This document shows, in pieces, positions 35,629 to 46,000 of a stretch of 64,000 nt of DNA. This DNA is from Silvibacterium bohemicum (GTDB lineage: Bacteria > Acidobacteriota > Terriglobia > Terriglobales > Acidobacteriaceae), in NCBI RefSeq assembly GCF_001006305.1, contig NZ_LBHJ01000007.1, positions 62,001 to 126,000 of the forward strand, read 5' to 3'. The notes beneath the pieces are model-generated. The model saw nothing but the letters and a program-made list of their open reading frames with translations. It searched no databases and was not told where the DNA came from. The first letter of the stretch is position 1; the number at the start of each line of letters is the position of its first letter. A program made the position numbers and the translations under genes.

Positions 35629-36932
35629 TGAGAAAACTTCGCGCTCTCTTTCTGAAGTCTTTTTTCCGCTCTCATGCACTGACTTCCGCATCGCGATGCG
35701 CATGGCTGCTTCTGGCCATCTTCGCGAGCGTATCCGCATTGCAGGCACAGACGGGAACACCCGTGCCGATGACCTTGCAGGAAGTGGTGAGCCTGGCCCG
35801 CTCGAAGAACCCCAATCTGCTAGCCGCCCAGCAGAACCTGCTCTCGGTGAAGGCCCAGGAGATTCAGGCCGGGCTTCGGGCCAATCCCGTTCTCACCGGC
35901 CTGGGCACCGACGTTACCAACTCCGCATCGAACCCCGCCTCACCCTACAACTACAGCGTGCAGGTGTCGCGACTCTTCGAGCGCGGCGAGAAGCGCCGCT
36001 GGAGACTGGATAGCGCACGATCCACAACAGATCAGACGCGCGACCAGTATGCGCTGCAGGAGCAGCAAACCATCTTGTCGGTGAAGCAGGCCTTCACCAA
36101 CATGCTGCTGGCTAAAGCCGCGTTGAAGCTGGCCCAGGACAACCTGAAGGATTTCCGTCATGAGCTCGACATCAATAAGGCGCGCTACGACGCAGGCGAC
36201 ATCGGCAAGCTGGACTACGAGCGTCTCGACCTGCAGCTTGCGCAGTTCGAAAGCGATGAGACGAATGCCGAGGTCAGCCTGAAACAGGGAAGCTACCAGC
36301 TGCAAACGCTGATCGGCATGGACCGCGTCAGCGATAACTTCGACATCCTTGGAGACATCCTGCCGCCGGCGCTGGCCACCACCATGAGCGACCTGGAGCA
36401 GCGCGCCCTTGCTGCAAGGCCCGACTACAAGGCCGCCCAGGATGCGATTCGCGTTGCTGATGCCAACGTAAAACTCGCCTACGCCAACGGCACCACCGAT
36501 CCCACTCTTGAAGGCGAGTACGATCGCGTCGGCACCTTCAATTCTGCGGGCTTCAACATCAGCATTCCGCTGCGCATCTTCGATCGCAACCAGGGGAATA
36601 AAGAGACCAGCAAATATGTTGCACAGGCCAGCAGGTTCGGCGAGATCGCAGCCAAGGCGCAGGTTTATTCCGATGTCGATCAGGCGTGGGCGGGATACAC
36701 CGCCTCCAAAGTATTGGCTGATCGCTATAACGGACACTATCTCGATGAAGCCAAGGATGTGCTCTCCATCGCCCAGTTTGCGTATGAACATGGCGGACTG
36801 GCGCTGCTCGATTACCTGAACGCGCTGCAGGAAAATCGCTCAACCACTCTCAATGCGCTGAACGCCGATGCGCAAACCTGGCTGGCCATTCATCAATTGA
36901 GCTTTGTCACGGCGACTGACGTCGCCCCGTAG
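35628..36932 (+). CDS. czcC: Outer-membrane channel protein of the TolC family (CzcC-like)
   Basis: Outer-membrane factor, 434 residues, completing the tripartite metal-efflux system. The ATG overlaps the pump stop (TAATG). A signal peptide ends near SALQAQTG, followed by the two tandem TolC repeats (TLQEVVSLARSKNPNLLAAQQNL; ALAARPDYKAAQDAIRVADANVKLA) rich in long helices. No lipobox cysteine follows the signal. A pair of 21-bp repeats lies just beyond the stop. Confidence 0.88.
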   Translation: MRKLRALFLKSFFRSHALTSASRCAWLLLAIFASVSALQAQTGTPVPMTLQEVVSLARSKNPNLLAAQQNLLSVKAQEIQAGLRANPVLTGLGTDVTNSASNPASPYNYSVQVSRLFERGEKRRWRLDSARSTTDQTRDQYALQEQQTILSVKQAFTNMLLAKAALKLAQDNLKDFRHELDINKARYDAGDIGKLDYERLDLQLAQFESDETNAEVSLKQGSYQLQTLIGMDRVSDNFDILGDILPPALATTMSDLEQRALAARPDYKAAQDAIRVADANVKLAYANGTTDPTLEGEYDRVGTFNSAGFNISIPLRIFDRNQGNKETSKYVAQASRFGEIAAKAQVYSDVDQAWAGYTASKVLADRYNGHYLDEAKDVLSIAQFAYEHGGLALLDYLNALQENRSTTLNALNADAQTWLAIHQLSFVTATDVAP

Positions 36933-36970
36933 TTCACCGGCGTAATGCCGTAATTTACCGGCGTCGTGTC
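36929..36970. repeat. Two imperfect 21-bp tandem units
   Basis: Copies at 36929-36949 and 36950-36970 share the core TTYACCGGCGT and differ at a few bases. A third, more degenerate unit may begin at 36971. They fill the short gap between the czcC-like gene and the amidase. Confidence 0.45.
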
Positions 36971-36988
36971 GTCATTTATAGTTCGGAA

Positions 36989-38803
36989 ATGTCGAAGTCG
37001 CGTAGGGAGTTTCTGACTCAAGGCTCGGTCGGGCTTTTGGGAGTAGCGGTAAGTTCTGCAGCAGCGCAGCAGCCGAGTCCCCAGCTTAATGCACAGACGA
37101 ATCCGCAGCCCGGCGCGCCGCCTGCATTTGGAACCGCGCCTCCAGTCGGGCCTGAAGTCTCTGCGGAGACCTTTGCGCAGGCGGAAAGGCTCGTCGAAGT
37201 GGAGATGACTCCGGCCGACCGCGCCGAGGCTGCCAGCAACTGGCGCATGCAGATGGCGCCGTTGTACGAGCGCCGCGTAGGTCCGCGCAAGTTGGCGCTC
37301 GAGGCGACGCTCGCACCGGCCACGCAGTGGAATCCCTCGTTGCCCGGCCTTCGCAAATTGCCTGACCGCAACGAATTTGTGCGCAGCGCCGCGAACGCGA
37401 ATCCACTGCCAGCAACTGAAGAAGACATTGCCTTCGCTCCAGTCACCCAGCTGTCGCGTTGGATCGAAAGCCGCAAGCTGACGGCGATGCAGCTGACGGA
37501 GATCTATCTGACTCGCCTGCAGCGTTTCGATCCCAAGCTTCGCTGCGTCATCACTCTGACTCGCGATCACGCGATGGAGCAGGCGCGCCGGGCAGATGCT
37601 GAGATTGCCGCCGGGCATTACCGCGGCCCGCTGCACGGCATTCCCTGGGGCGCAAAAGACCTGCTCGATACCGCGAAGATTCCCACCACTTATGGAGCGG
37701 AGCCGTACCGCGATCGTATTCCGCTGGAGGACAGCGCCGTCGTGCAGCGGCTCAACGCCGCTGGAGCCATCCTCGTCGCCAAGCTGAGCCTCGGCGCGCT
37801 GGCGCTCAACGACATCTGGTTCGGCGGACAGACGATGAATCCGTGGCTGCTCGAAGAAGGCTCATCAGGATCGAGTGCCGGGCCCGGAGCCGCGACCGCA
37901 GCCGGTCTTGTGGGCTTTGCCATTGGCAGCGAAACCGGAGGAAGCATCGTCAGCCCGTCGATGCGCTGCGGTGTCACCGGCCTGCGCCCGACCTATGGCC
38001 GCGTACCGCGCACCGGAGCCATGACCCTCTGCTGGTCGCTCGATAAGCTTGGTCCGATGGCGCGCAGCGTCGAAGACACCATGCTGGTGCTGAATGCGAT
38101 CTCCGGCCCCGACGCGGGCGACGTTGCCAGCGTGCCCAGCAAGCTCGATTTCAACGCGGGAGCCAGCGTAACTGGTTTGCGCGTCGGTTATTTTCCTGCA
38201 TGGATGAAGGAGAATCCTGCTACGGATGTCGACCGCGCCGCGCTCGAAACGGTGAAGAAGCTCGGCATGAAGCCGGTCGAGGTCTCGCTCCCTGACTGGC
38301 CGTACGACTCGCTCAACCTCATCCTCTTCGCCGAAGGCGCAGCTGCATTCGAATATCTGACTCTCAGTCATAAGGTCGATGAGTTAAAAGCACAGGTGCC
38401 CGATGCGTGGCCCAACGTCTTTCGCCAGGCGCGTTTCCTCTCTGCTGTCGACTTTGTTCAAGCAGACCGGCTTCGCCGCAAGGTCGCTGAAGAGATGGCG
38501 CGAGTCTTCTCGCAGGTAGACTTGCTGCTGATTCCGTCGTTGCGCGATGAGATGCTGGTAATCACCAACTTCACTGGCCATCCCTCGCTCACGCTGCGCG
38601 CCGGCTTCGTCGAAGTAGCGGAGGCACGCAGCGATTGGGCGCCCGACCCGAAAAGCCCGTTGCCCAAGTTCTCTCCGCCGCGCCGCGTACCGCACGGCGT
38701 CACGCTGATTGGGAGGCTCTTCGATGAAGGCACGTTGGCCGAAGCAGGCATCGCTCTCGAGCGCGCCTTCGGAGTCAGCAACGAACGGCCGCAGGGATTC
38801 TAG
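36989..38803 (+). CDS. Tat-exported amidase signature enzyme
   Basis: Amidase-signature family hydrolase, 604 residues. The N-terminus SKSRREFLTQG with a following hydrophobic stretch is a Tat signal. The catalytic Lys is in WGAKDLLDTA. The Gly/Ser loop reads EGSSGSSAGPGAATAAG and the nucleophilic Ser lies in GSETGGSIVSPS, so the Ser-cisSer-Lys triad is present although the loop departs from the common GGSSGGSA form. Residues about 40-145 form an extra N-terminal helical segment. Despite resemblance to GatA it cannot be the tRNA amidotransferase, since it is exported and has no gatB/C neighbours. Confidence 0.85.
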   Translation: MSKSRREFLTQGSVGLLGVAVSSAAAQQPSPQLNAQTNPQPGAPPAFGTAPPVGPEVSAETFAQAERLVEVEMTPADRAEAASNWRMQMAPLYERRVGPRKLALEATLAPATQWNPSLPGLRKLPDRNEFVRSAANANPLPATEEDIAFAPVTQLSRWIESRKLTAMQLTEIYLTRLQRFDPKLRCVITLTRDHAMEQARRADAEIAAGHYRGPLHGIPWGAKDLLDTAKIPTTYGAEPYRDRIPLEDSAVVQRLNAAGAILVAKLSLGALALNDIWFGGQTMNPWLLEEGSSGSSAGPGAATAAGLVGFAIGSETGGSIVSPSMRCGVTGLRPTYGRVPRTGAMTLCWSLDKLGPMARSVEDTMLVLNAISGPDAGDVASVPSKLDFNAGASVTGLRVGYFPAWMKENPATDVDRAALETVKKLGMKPVEVSLPDWPYDSLNLILFAEGAAAFEYLTLSHKVDELKAQVPDAWPNVFRQARFLSAVDFVQADRLRRKVAEEMARVFSQVDLLLIPSLRDEMLVITNFTGHPSLTLRAGFVEVAEARSDWAPDPKSPLPKFSPPRRVPHGVTLIGRLFDEGTLAEAGIALERAFGVSNERPQGF

Positions 38804-38826
38804 GTGGAAGGCCATTCATCCGCCGC

Positions 38827-38912
38827 CATCCTGACGACCGGAGGGAGGAAGGATCTCAGCAGTGTTGAATGATAAACATCCGCTGAGATTCTCCACTAGG
38901 CTCGGAATGACG
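38827..38912. repeat. Dispersed inverted repeat, degenerate copy C
   Basis: Arms ending GGATCTCAGC and starting GCTGAGATTCTCC are inverted around an A/T-rich centre, and the right arm ends GCTCGGAATGACG. It is a diverged relative of the copies at 50796 and 62463. It lies between the convergent amidase and GH3 genes. Confidence 0.6.
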
Positions 38913-38935
38913 CTACCAAGTGGGCTAACACTGTC

Positions 38936-41125
38936 TTACCGGACCTGTATCGTGCCGGTCAGCTTGATGTCCTTCGACGAATCGCCGATCATCACGTCCA
39001 CCGGCGTAGCTTCGACCTTGAAGCCGGACGTCTTTTCATCCCAGTAAGCAAGATCCGCACCCCTCAACGCTATCTGCACGGTTTTCGTTTCGTTGGGCTG
39101 CACGGTCACGCGCTGGAATCCCTTCAGCGCTTCGTGCGGCCTTTCCACCTTCGAGTGCGGATACTTTATATAGAGCTGGACGACATCATCCCCGGCCCGG
39201 CTGCCGGTATTTGTCACATCCACGCTTACATTTACCGTTCCATCCTTGGCCAACTCCGCGGAACTCGTTTTCAGATTGGAATAACGGAAGCTCGTATAGC
39301 TGAGTCCATAGCCGAAGGGATAGAGCGGCTCGCCCTTGAAATACATATAGGTGCGGCCATCGCGAATGTTGTAGTCCATCATCGGCGGCTCCTGGTCGAG
39401 TGACTTCGGCCAGGTCGTCACCAGGCGTCCGCCCGGGTTGTATTCCCCGAAGAGCACTTTGGCCAACGCCATGCCTTCATCCTGCGAGGAATGAGCCATG
39501 TGCAGGATCGCTGGAATATGCGCCTGCGTCCAGTTGATGGCGAAGGGGAAGCTCGATACCAGCATCACGACGGTCTTCGGATTCGCCGCGTAGACCTGCT
39601 TTACCAGCTGTTCCTGTTCGAGGTCGATGCTCTCGCGGTCGCGGCCCTCGCGGCCGTCGCTGGCTACGGTGCAGGGAAGCGTGCCGCCTCCATCCCAGTC
39701 GGTGTTGTGCCAATCGTGAGCCATATCCGGGCCACAGGTGGGATTGTTGCCGACCACCACCACGGCAACGTCGGAAGATTTCGCCGCGTCGTACGCCGCG
39801 TTGCCGATTTCATCGGCCGCATAGTTGACCTTGACGTTCGGCCCCACCGCATCCTTGATGCCTTGCAGAGGAGTCGTCGTATACGGCGGCTTCCCGCCAT
39901 ACCAGTCCCAGTGAATGACATCCGCAAGCGGTCCGATCACCGCGATCGACTTGATCTTGTCTTTATCGAGAGGCAGAAGGTTGTCGGCGTTCTTGAGCAG
40001 CACGACGGACTCGAGTGCGATCTTCTTCGATACGTCGCGGTCTCTGTCGGTGTTCCAGGGCTCCGGCGAATCCTTGATCTTCGAATACGGAACCATCGCC
40101 TGCGGGTCGAGCAGCCCCAGCCGTATGGTCACGCGGAACTTGGGGCGCAGCAGATCGTCGATCTCCGCTTCGGTGATCTCTCCATCCTTCAGCGCGGCCT
40201 TGGTTTCGTCGCTATAGGTATCGAGAAACTGATTGATGCCGGCCTTGAGGCATGCCACCACCGCTTCTTTCTGATTGGCAAAGCGCTTATGCGAGGTCAC
40301 CAGCAGCTTCACCGCTCCGCCGTCGCTCGAGAGCACGTCGACGCCCCACTTGTCCCGCACGATGCTCTTCAGAATGGGATTGATCGCCATCGGCGTTCCG
40401 TTCCACGCGTTGTACGACGCCATCACGCCCTTGGCGCCGCCTTCGAGAAACGCCATGCGGAAGGGAACCGAGTAGTACTCCCAGAAGAGCCGCTCATCGA
40501 AGTTCGACGACGAGCTGGTACGGTAATCCTCGTTGCTGTTGGCGAGAAAATGCTTCAGCAGCGCCGCCGCCTGCCAGTACTTCGGGTCGTCTCCCTGCAG
40601 GCCCTTGGTGAAAGCCACCGCCATGGTTCCGTTGAAGAACGGATCCTCGCCGTAGACCTCTTCGCTGCGTCCCCAGCGCGGGTCGCGAGCCAGGTCCGAC
40701 TGCGGCCCCCACAGCATCAGGATCTGGCGATCGTACTTCTCGGTCTGCGTGATGAATCGCGCCTCGTAACCTTGAACTCCGCCCGCCTGCCGCACCAGCT
40801 CCGGATCCCACGACTCGCCCATGCCTGGCGGCTGCGGAAATTGCGTGGTGGTGATGACGGAGCGTTCAGCCTTCCCTCCGCCGCGCTGCACCACACCGTG
40901 AATGCCTTCAGAGCTGCCGAAGTTGGGAACGCCCAGCCTCGGCACGCCGGTCTTCGTCCCCAGGCAATCGATCTTCTCGTCGACCGTCATCTGCGAAAGC
41001 AGGTTGTCGATGCGCTTTTCCATCGGCATTGTCGGATCATTGAATGGGTGGGAGGGTTGCTGCGCATGGGCTGGAACCAGCCCGAGGAAAAAAAGGCCAA
41101 GGCTTACAAATCGCATTTTCGTCAT
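38936..41125 (-). CDS. Secreted GH3 family beta-glycosidase
   Basis: Glycoside hydrolase family 3 enzyme, about 729 residues from the ATG at 41125, which gives the signal peptide TKMRFVSLGLFFLGLVPAHA; an in-frame ATG at 41179 would only extend the N-terminus. The catalytic nucleophile Asp is in VDVLSSDGGAV, and the substrate-binding segment KHFLANSNEDYR is present. The second alpha/beta domain (VVLLKNADNLLPL onward) and C-terminal fibronectin-III domain (GYGLSYTSF) follow. Beta-glucosidase or beta-xylosidase activity is likely but not separable by eye. It is divergent from the semialdehyde dehydrogenase gene. Confidence 0.9.
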   Translation of the reverse strand: MTKMRFVSLGLFFLGLVPAHAQQPSHPFNDPTMPMEKRIDNLLSQMTVDEKIDCLGTKTGVPRLGVPNFGSSEGIHGVVQRGGGKAERSVITTTQFPQPPGMGESWDPELVRQAGGVQGYEARFITQTEKYDRQILMLWGPQSDLARDPRWGRSEEVYGEDPFFNGTMAVAFTKGLQGDDPKYWQAAALLKHFLANSNEDYRTSSSSNFDERLFWEYYSVPFRMAFLEGGAKGVMASYNAWNGTPMAINPILKSIVRDKWGVDVLSSDGGAVKLLVTSHKRFANQKEAVVACLKAGINQFLDTYSDETKAALKDGEITEAEIDDLLRPKFRVTIRLGLLDPQAMVPYSKIKDSPEPWNTDRDRDVSKKIALESVVLLKNADNLLPLDKDKIKSIAVIGPLADVIHWDWYGGKPPYTTTPLQGIKDAVGPNVKVNYAADEIGNAAYDAAKSSDVAVVVVGNNPTCGPDMAHDWHNTDWDGGGTLPCTVASDGREGRDRESIDLEQEQLVKQVYAANPKTVVMLVSSFPFAINWTQAHIPAILHMAHSSQDEGMALAKVLFGEYNPGGRLVTTWPKSLDQEPPMMDYNIRDGRTYMYFKGEPLYPFGYGLSYTSFRYSNLKTSSAELAKDGTVNVSVDVTNTGSRAGDDVVQLYIKYPHSKVERPHEALKGFQRVTVQPNETKTVQIALRGADLAYWDEKTSGFKVEATPVDVMIGDSSKDIKLTGTIQVR

Positions 41126-41351
41126 GAAAGGTTTCCGTCTCGACTTTTCAACAAATCCCAGCTTCGGATAGGAACGCATCTCGAAAAAGCCTGTTTTGCA
41201 GACGCACCAAGGCTAACATGGGCTGACCGTTCCGACCGGCACTGTCAGCCTCCTTACCGGACGGCCTATGATAGGGAACGGATCTCCGGACGATGGCTAG
41301 CGTGCCGTGCCGGCGTTTATGATCGGGAACTTCAAGCCGGGAGGAAATGTC

Positions 41352-42833
41352 ATGTCAACGAGCGCGGTGTCGCCCGTCACAGTCAGCAATTATGTGAATG
41401 GCAAATGGGTTGAATCGAGCACCTCGGATTGGCTGGATGTCGTGAACCCCGCCACCCATGAGCTGATTGCGCGTGCTCCCTCATCCGGAGCTGCGGAGGT
41501 CAACGCAGCCGTTGAGGCTGCCGCCGCCGCGTTTCCCGCGTGGCGCCGCACTCCGGCGGAAGACCGCATCCAGCCGCTCTTCAAACTCAAGATGTTGCTC
41601 GAAGATCACATCGACGAGCTGGCCCGGCTCATCTCGCGGGAAAACGGCAAGACCTTCATCGAGGCCAAGGCCGAATTGCGCCGCGCCATCGAAAACGTCG
41701 AGGTCGCCTGCGGCATCCCCATGATGATGCAGGGTTCGAACCTTGAAGACGTGGCCCGCGGCATCGACGAGATGATGATCCGCCAGCCGCTCGGCGTGGT
41801 CGCCGCCATCACTCCCTTCAATTTTCCGGGCATGATTCCATTCTGGTTTCTGCCCTATGCCATCGCCACGGGCAACACCATTGTCCTCAAGCCCTCCGAG
41901 CGCGTCCCGCTGACCATGGCCCGCGCCATGGAGCTGATCGAGCAGACCGGCCTGCCCAAAGGCGTCGTCAATCTGGTGAATGGCGGCAAAGCCGCGGTCG
42001 ACGCGCTGCTCGACCATCCGAAGATTCGTGCCATCAGCTTTGTAGGATCGACGGCCATCGCGAAATACGTCTATGCGCGTGCCGCGGCGAACGGCAAACG
42101 GGCGCAATGCCAGGGCGGCGCGAAGAACCACGTCATCGTGCTCCCCGACGCGGAGATGAAGATGGCGACCCAGATCATCAATGACAGCGCCTTTGGCTGC
42201 GCCGGACAGCGTTGCCTCGCGGTCTCCGTGGCTGTGACCATCGGAGACGCGCAGAAGTCCTTCCGCGACTCCATCGTCGAGGCCGCCGCCGCACTCAAGG
42301 TTGGCAACGGATTGGAAGACGGCGTTCAGATGGGTCCGGTCATCACGCCGCAGAGCAAGTCGCGCATCGAATCCCTTGTTGCGGCCGGCGAAAAGGAGGG
42401 CGCAAAGGTGGTGCTTGATGGGCGCAATCCCAAGGGTTTGACAGGAAACTTCGTGAAGCCCACCATCCTCGACGGCGTTCCAGCAGCCAGCGAGCTGACC
42501 GACACGGAAATCTTCGGACCCGTTCTGAGCCTGGTCCATGCCCACGATATGGACGAAGCGCTGGCCTTCCTCGAACGCAGCGCCTATGGAAACCAGGCCT
42601 CGCTCTTCACCTCGAGCGGTGCCGCGGCACGGCGTTTCCGTTACGAGGCGCCTGCCGGAAATATCGGCATCAATATAGGTGTCGCCGCTCCCATGGCCTA
42701 TTTTCCCTTCAGCGGTTGGAAAGGAAGCTTCTTCGGCGATCTTCACGCTCAGGGGCGCGACAGCATCGAGTTTTATACCGACAAAAAAATCGTTGTCGAG
42801 CGCTGGGCCAGCGATCACTCGCGCAAGTTCTAG
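41352..42833 (+). CDS. mmsA: Methylmalonate-semialdehyde dehydrogenase (acylating)
   Basis: CoA-acylating aldehyde dehydrogenase of the MmsA/IolA type, about 493 residues. GGGAGGAAA just before ATG 41352 sets the start. The N-terminus [11 protein letters not shown] is typical. The catalytic Cys is in GQRCLAVSV at about 288. The family's distinctive NVEVACGIP and [28 protein letters not shown] are present, and it ends with the subfamily pattern [15 protein letters not shown]. It converts methylmalonate or malonate semialdehyde to propionyl- or acetyl-CoA, in valine or inositol catabolism. No other genes of either pathway are adjacent. Confidence 0.9.
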   Translation: MSTSAVSPVTVSNYVNGKWVESSTSDWLDVVNPATHELIARAPSSGAAEVNAAVEAAAAAFPAWRRTPAEDRIQPLFKLKMLLEDHIDELARLISRENGKTFIEAKAELRRAIENVEVACGIPMMMQGSNLEDVARGIDEMMIRQPLGVVAAITPFNFPGMIPFWFLPYAIATGNTIVLKPSERVPLTMARAMELIEQTGLPKGVVNLVNGGKAAVDALLDHPKIRAISFVGSTAIAKYVYARAAANGKRAQCQGGAKNHVIVLPDAEMKMATQIINDSAFGCAGQRCLAVSVAVTIGDAQKSFRDSIVEAAAALKVGNGLEDGVQMGPVITPQSKSRIESLVAAGEKEGAKVVLDGRNPKGLTGNFVKPTILDGVPAASELTDTEIFGPVLSLVHAHDMDEALAFLERSAYGNQASLFTSSGAAARRFRYEAPAGNIGINIGVAAPMAYFPFSGWKGSFFGDLHAQGRDSIEFYTDKKIVVERWASDHSRKF

Positions 42834-43098
42834 CTGCGTGGCGCATCGCTTTGCAGCTTCGCTTCTGGTGCGCATCGGGGCACTGGAAATCGTCCGGCGC
42901 GCATCTATGTAAAGAAGCGGCGAAAGTCGCATGAGGTTTCCAAAAGATGGAGAGCGCATGCTTGAATTGCTAGTTGCCAAGAGCGTGCAGACATCTGTTA
43001 GGGTAGCGTCTGCTTGACTGCGTGCGTTTGCGATGGACGGACGATCGACTTACAGGAATTCAAAACGGGTTAAGGTACGAGTGAAAAGGCATCCGAGC

Positions 43099-46000
43099 AT
43101 GGAATTCCATATCTCCCGCGCCTCGCGCAAGAAATACGGCATCAACGAGCTGCTGTTCAGCTACACGGGAAATGTCGTCTTCGCGAATGTGGCCGCCAGC
43201 CGCGAGCTGGCGAACCGCGTGAACGCGGTCCGTGGCGCGGACCTCGCACCCGAGCGCGTCATGCACGCAGCGGCACTCTTTGCCATGGGGCTGATAGACG
43301 AGCTAAGCCACGCCATGATCGCCCGCTACCGCGAAACGCGCGACCCGGGCGTGTTGGCCGAAGCGCTGCGCTGGTTCGGAGAGCGGCAGAATCAGACAGA
43401 ACTCGAGAAGCTGCTCCGCACCTTTACCGATCTCTTTCCCAATGTCGCCATCTACCGCGGCGAACAGACCGTCGAACAATGGCTCAACGCCGTTACTGCG
43501 AACCTGCCCAATCGCGAAGCCGCCTTCGAGGAGTTGATCCTCGCGTGGCTGGCCAACATCAATCCCGCATTCAAACCCTTCCGCGAATTCTTCGACGACC
43601 AGGAGCTGCGCGAGAAGACGGTCTACTCGCGGATCACGCCTGACTTCGGAGCCTACTTCGCAACCCGGCCGCCTTTCGTTCCCGACGGGGGATCGCTGCT
43701 GGAGGCCCTGCAGGAACCGATGCTGGCTTCGCCCGATTCGCTGACCGGGCAGCTCGCATACATACGGGAAAAGTGGGCGCCCTACCTCGGCGAACATCTG
43801 CGCCAGGTGTTGCTCGCCATCGATGTCCTGAAAGAAGAAGATATCGCCATCTGGATGCGCTTCCATCCCCCCTCCGCTTCGAAGTGGCATCAACCGCGCG
43901 AAAAGGGATGGGGCTCCGAAGGCTTCCAGGGCAACGAGTTCGTCGGGCTCGGCCACGGCCGGTCGGCTACTGCGCCGTCAGGTCCAGTGGTCCACGAATA
44001 TGAGGCCTTTAGCCCCGATACGGACTGGATGCCGAATGTGGTGCTCATCGCCAAGAGCACCTATGTCTGGCTCGAACAGCTTTCGAAGAAATTCGGACGG
44101 CACATCGAGCGGCTGGATCAGATCCCCGACGAAGAACTGGAGCTGCTGGCCCGCCGCGGCCTCAACGGCCTGTGGCTCATCGGCCTGTGGGAGCGCAGCG
44201 ACGCCTCGCAAACCATCAAGCGTCTGCGTGGACAAGGCGATGCTGTAGCCTCGGCCTACTCGCTGCGCGACTACGCCATCGCCGAGGACATCGGCGGCTA
44301 TCTCTCCTACACCAACCTCCGCGACCGCGCCGCGCGCTTCGGCATCCGGCTGGCCAGCGACATGGTTCCGAACCACATGGGCATCGATTCAAACTGGGTC
44401 ATCGAGCATCCCGACTGGTTTCTCTCGCGCTCCGACAGCCCCTATCCGGTGTATTCCTTCGAGGGGCCGGACGTCTCCAGCGACAGCCGCGTCGAGATCA
44501 AGATCGAAGATCACTATTACGATCAGACCGATGCCGCCGTAGTCTTTCGCCGCCGCGACCGCGCCTCGGGGCACACCGCCTACGTTTATCACGGCAACGA
44601 CGGCACGACCTTCGCCTGGAACGACACCGCGCAGCTCGACTACTCCAAGGCCCACGTTCGCGAGCAGGTGATTCAGACCATTCTGAGTGTGGCGCGGCAG
44701 TTTCCCATCATCCGCTTCGACGCCGCGATGACCCTGGCCAAGACTCACGTGCAGCGGCTGTGGTTTCCGCTGCCCGGCTCGGGTGGCTCGATTCCATCCC
44801 GCGCCGAGTTCAGCATGACCCAGGAAGAATTCGATGCGCTGATGCCGAACGAATTCTGGCGCGAGGTTGTCGACCGTGTCGCGGCAGAAGTGCCAGGTAC
44901 GCTGCTCCTCGCCGAAGCCTTTTGGCTGCTCGAGGGATACTTCGTCCGCACCCTGGGCATGCACCGCGTCTACAACAGCGCCTTCATGAACATGCTGCGA
45001 GATGAGGAGAACGCGAAGTACCGTTCCTACCTCAAAAAGACCATCGAATTCGATCCAGAAATCCTCAAGCGTTACGTGAACTTCATGAGCAATCCCGATG
45101 AACGAACGGCGATTGATCAATTCGGAACAGGGGACAAATATTTCGGCGTCTGCAGCATGATGGCGACCATCCCAGGCCTGCCCATGTTCGGCCACGGCCA
45201 GATTGAAGCCTTCACCGAGAAGTACGGCATGGAGTACAAGCGCGCCCGCTACGACGAATCTCCCAACGAGGATCTCGTCGCCCGGCACATGCGCGAGATC
45301 GCTCCGCTGCTGAAGCGGCGCGCCGTCTTTGCCGAAAGCGCGCACTTTGCGCTCTACGATTTTTGGACCAGCGACGGCAGCGTGGACGAAAACGTCTTTG
45401 CTTATTCAAATCGCCTGGGTGAGGAGCGTGCGCTGATTCTCTTCAATAACCGCTACGGGCAGACGCGCGGGACCGTGCATCACTCCGCAGCAATGATGGA
45501 CAAGCGAAGCGGCCAACAGGTGCAGATCGCCCTGCCGGATGCGCTGGCTCTGCCGCATGATGGCGGAGCGGTGCTGGCTTACGAAGACACCGCGACCGGC
45601 CTCAAGTATCTTCACCGCGCCGAAACGATCCGGGAACGCGGATTCACCATCGAGCTTCATGCCTATCGATATGCGGTGCTTCAGTATTGGCGCGAGATGA
45701 TCTGCACCGCCGAAAAGCCGTGGGACAAGCTGTGCGACATCCTCGATGGCGTAGGTGTGTACAACCTCGATGAGGCGCTGGAACGGCTGCGCCTGCGCCC
45801 TGTCCACGAAGCTCTGAGGAAAGTTCTCAGCCCGGTTGTATTGGAGCCGCTGATCGAAGCCGCGGAGGATAAGCACGACCACCCCACCGCCAAGGACGAT
45901 CATCGGAAGCTCATCCATGACGGCCGGGGCATCGAGGGTGCCGTAGCCGCCATTGCCGAGGATGCGGAGGAGCTCTACCGCAGCATTGCGGAATTGTCGC

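Noticed and set aside
38827-38912. Possible CRISPR repeat or tRNA-like fold
   Set aside because: Only one unit and no spacers; it fits the dispersed inverted-repeat family.
39491-41413. 640-codon plus-strand ORF opposite the GH3 gene
   Set aside because: Antisense shadow; the minus frame has GH3 motifs and a signal peptide.
41481-42980. 499-codon minus-strand ORF opposite mmsA
   Set aside because: Antisense shadow with a His/Gly/Asp-rich composition.
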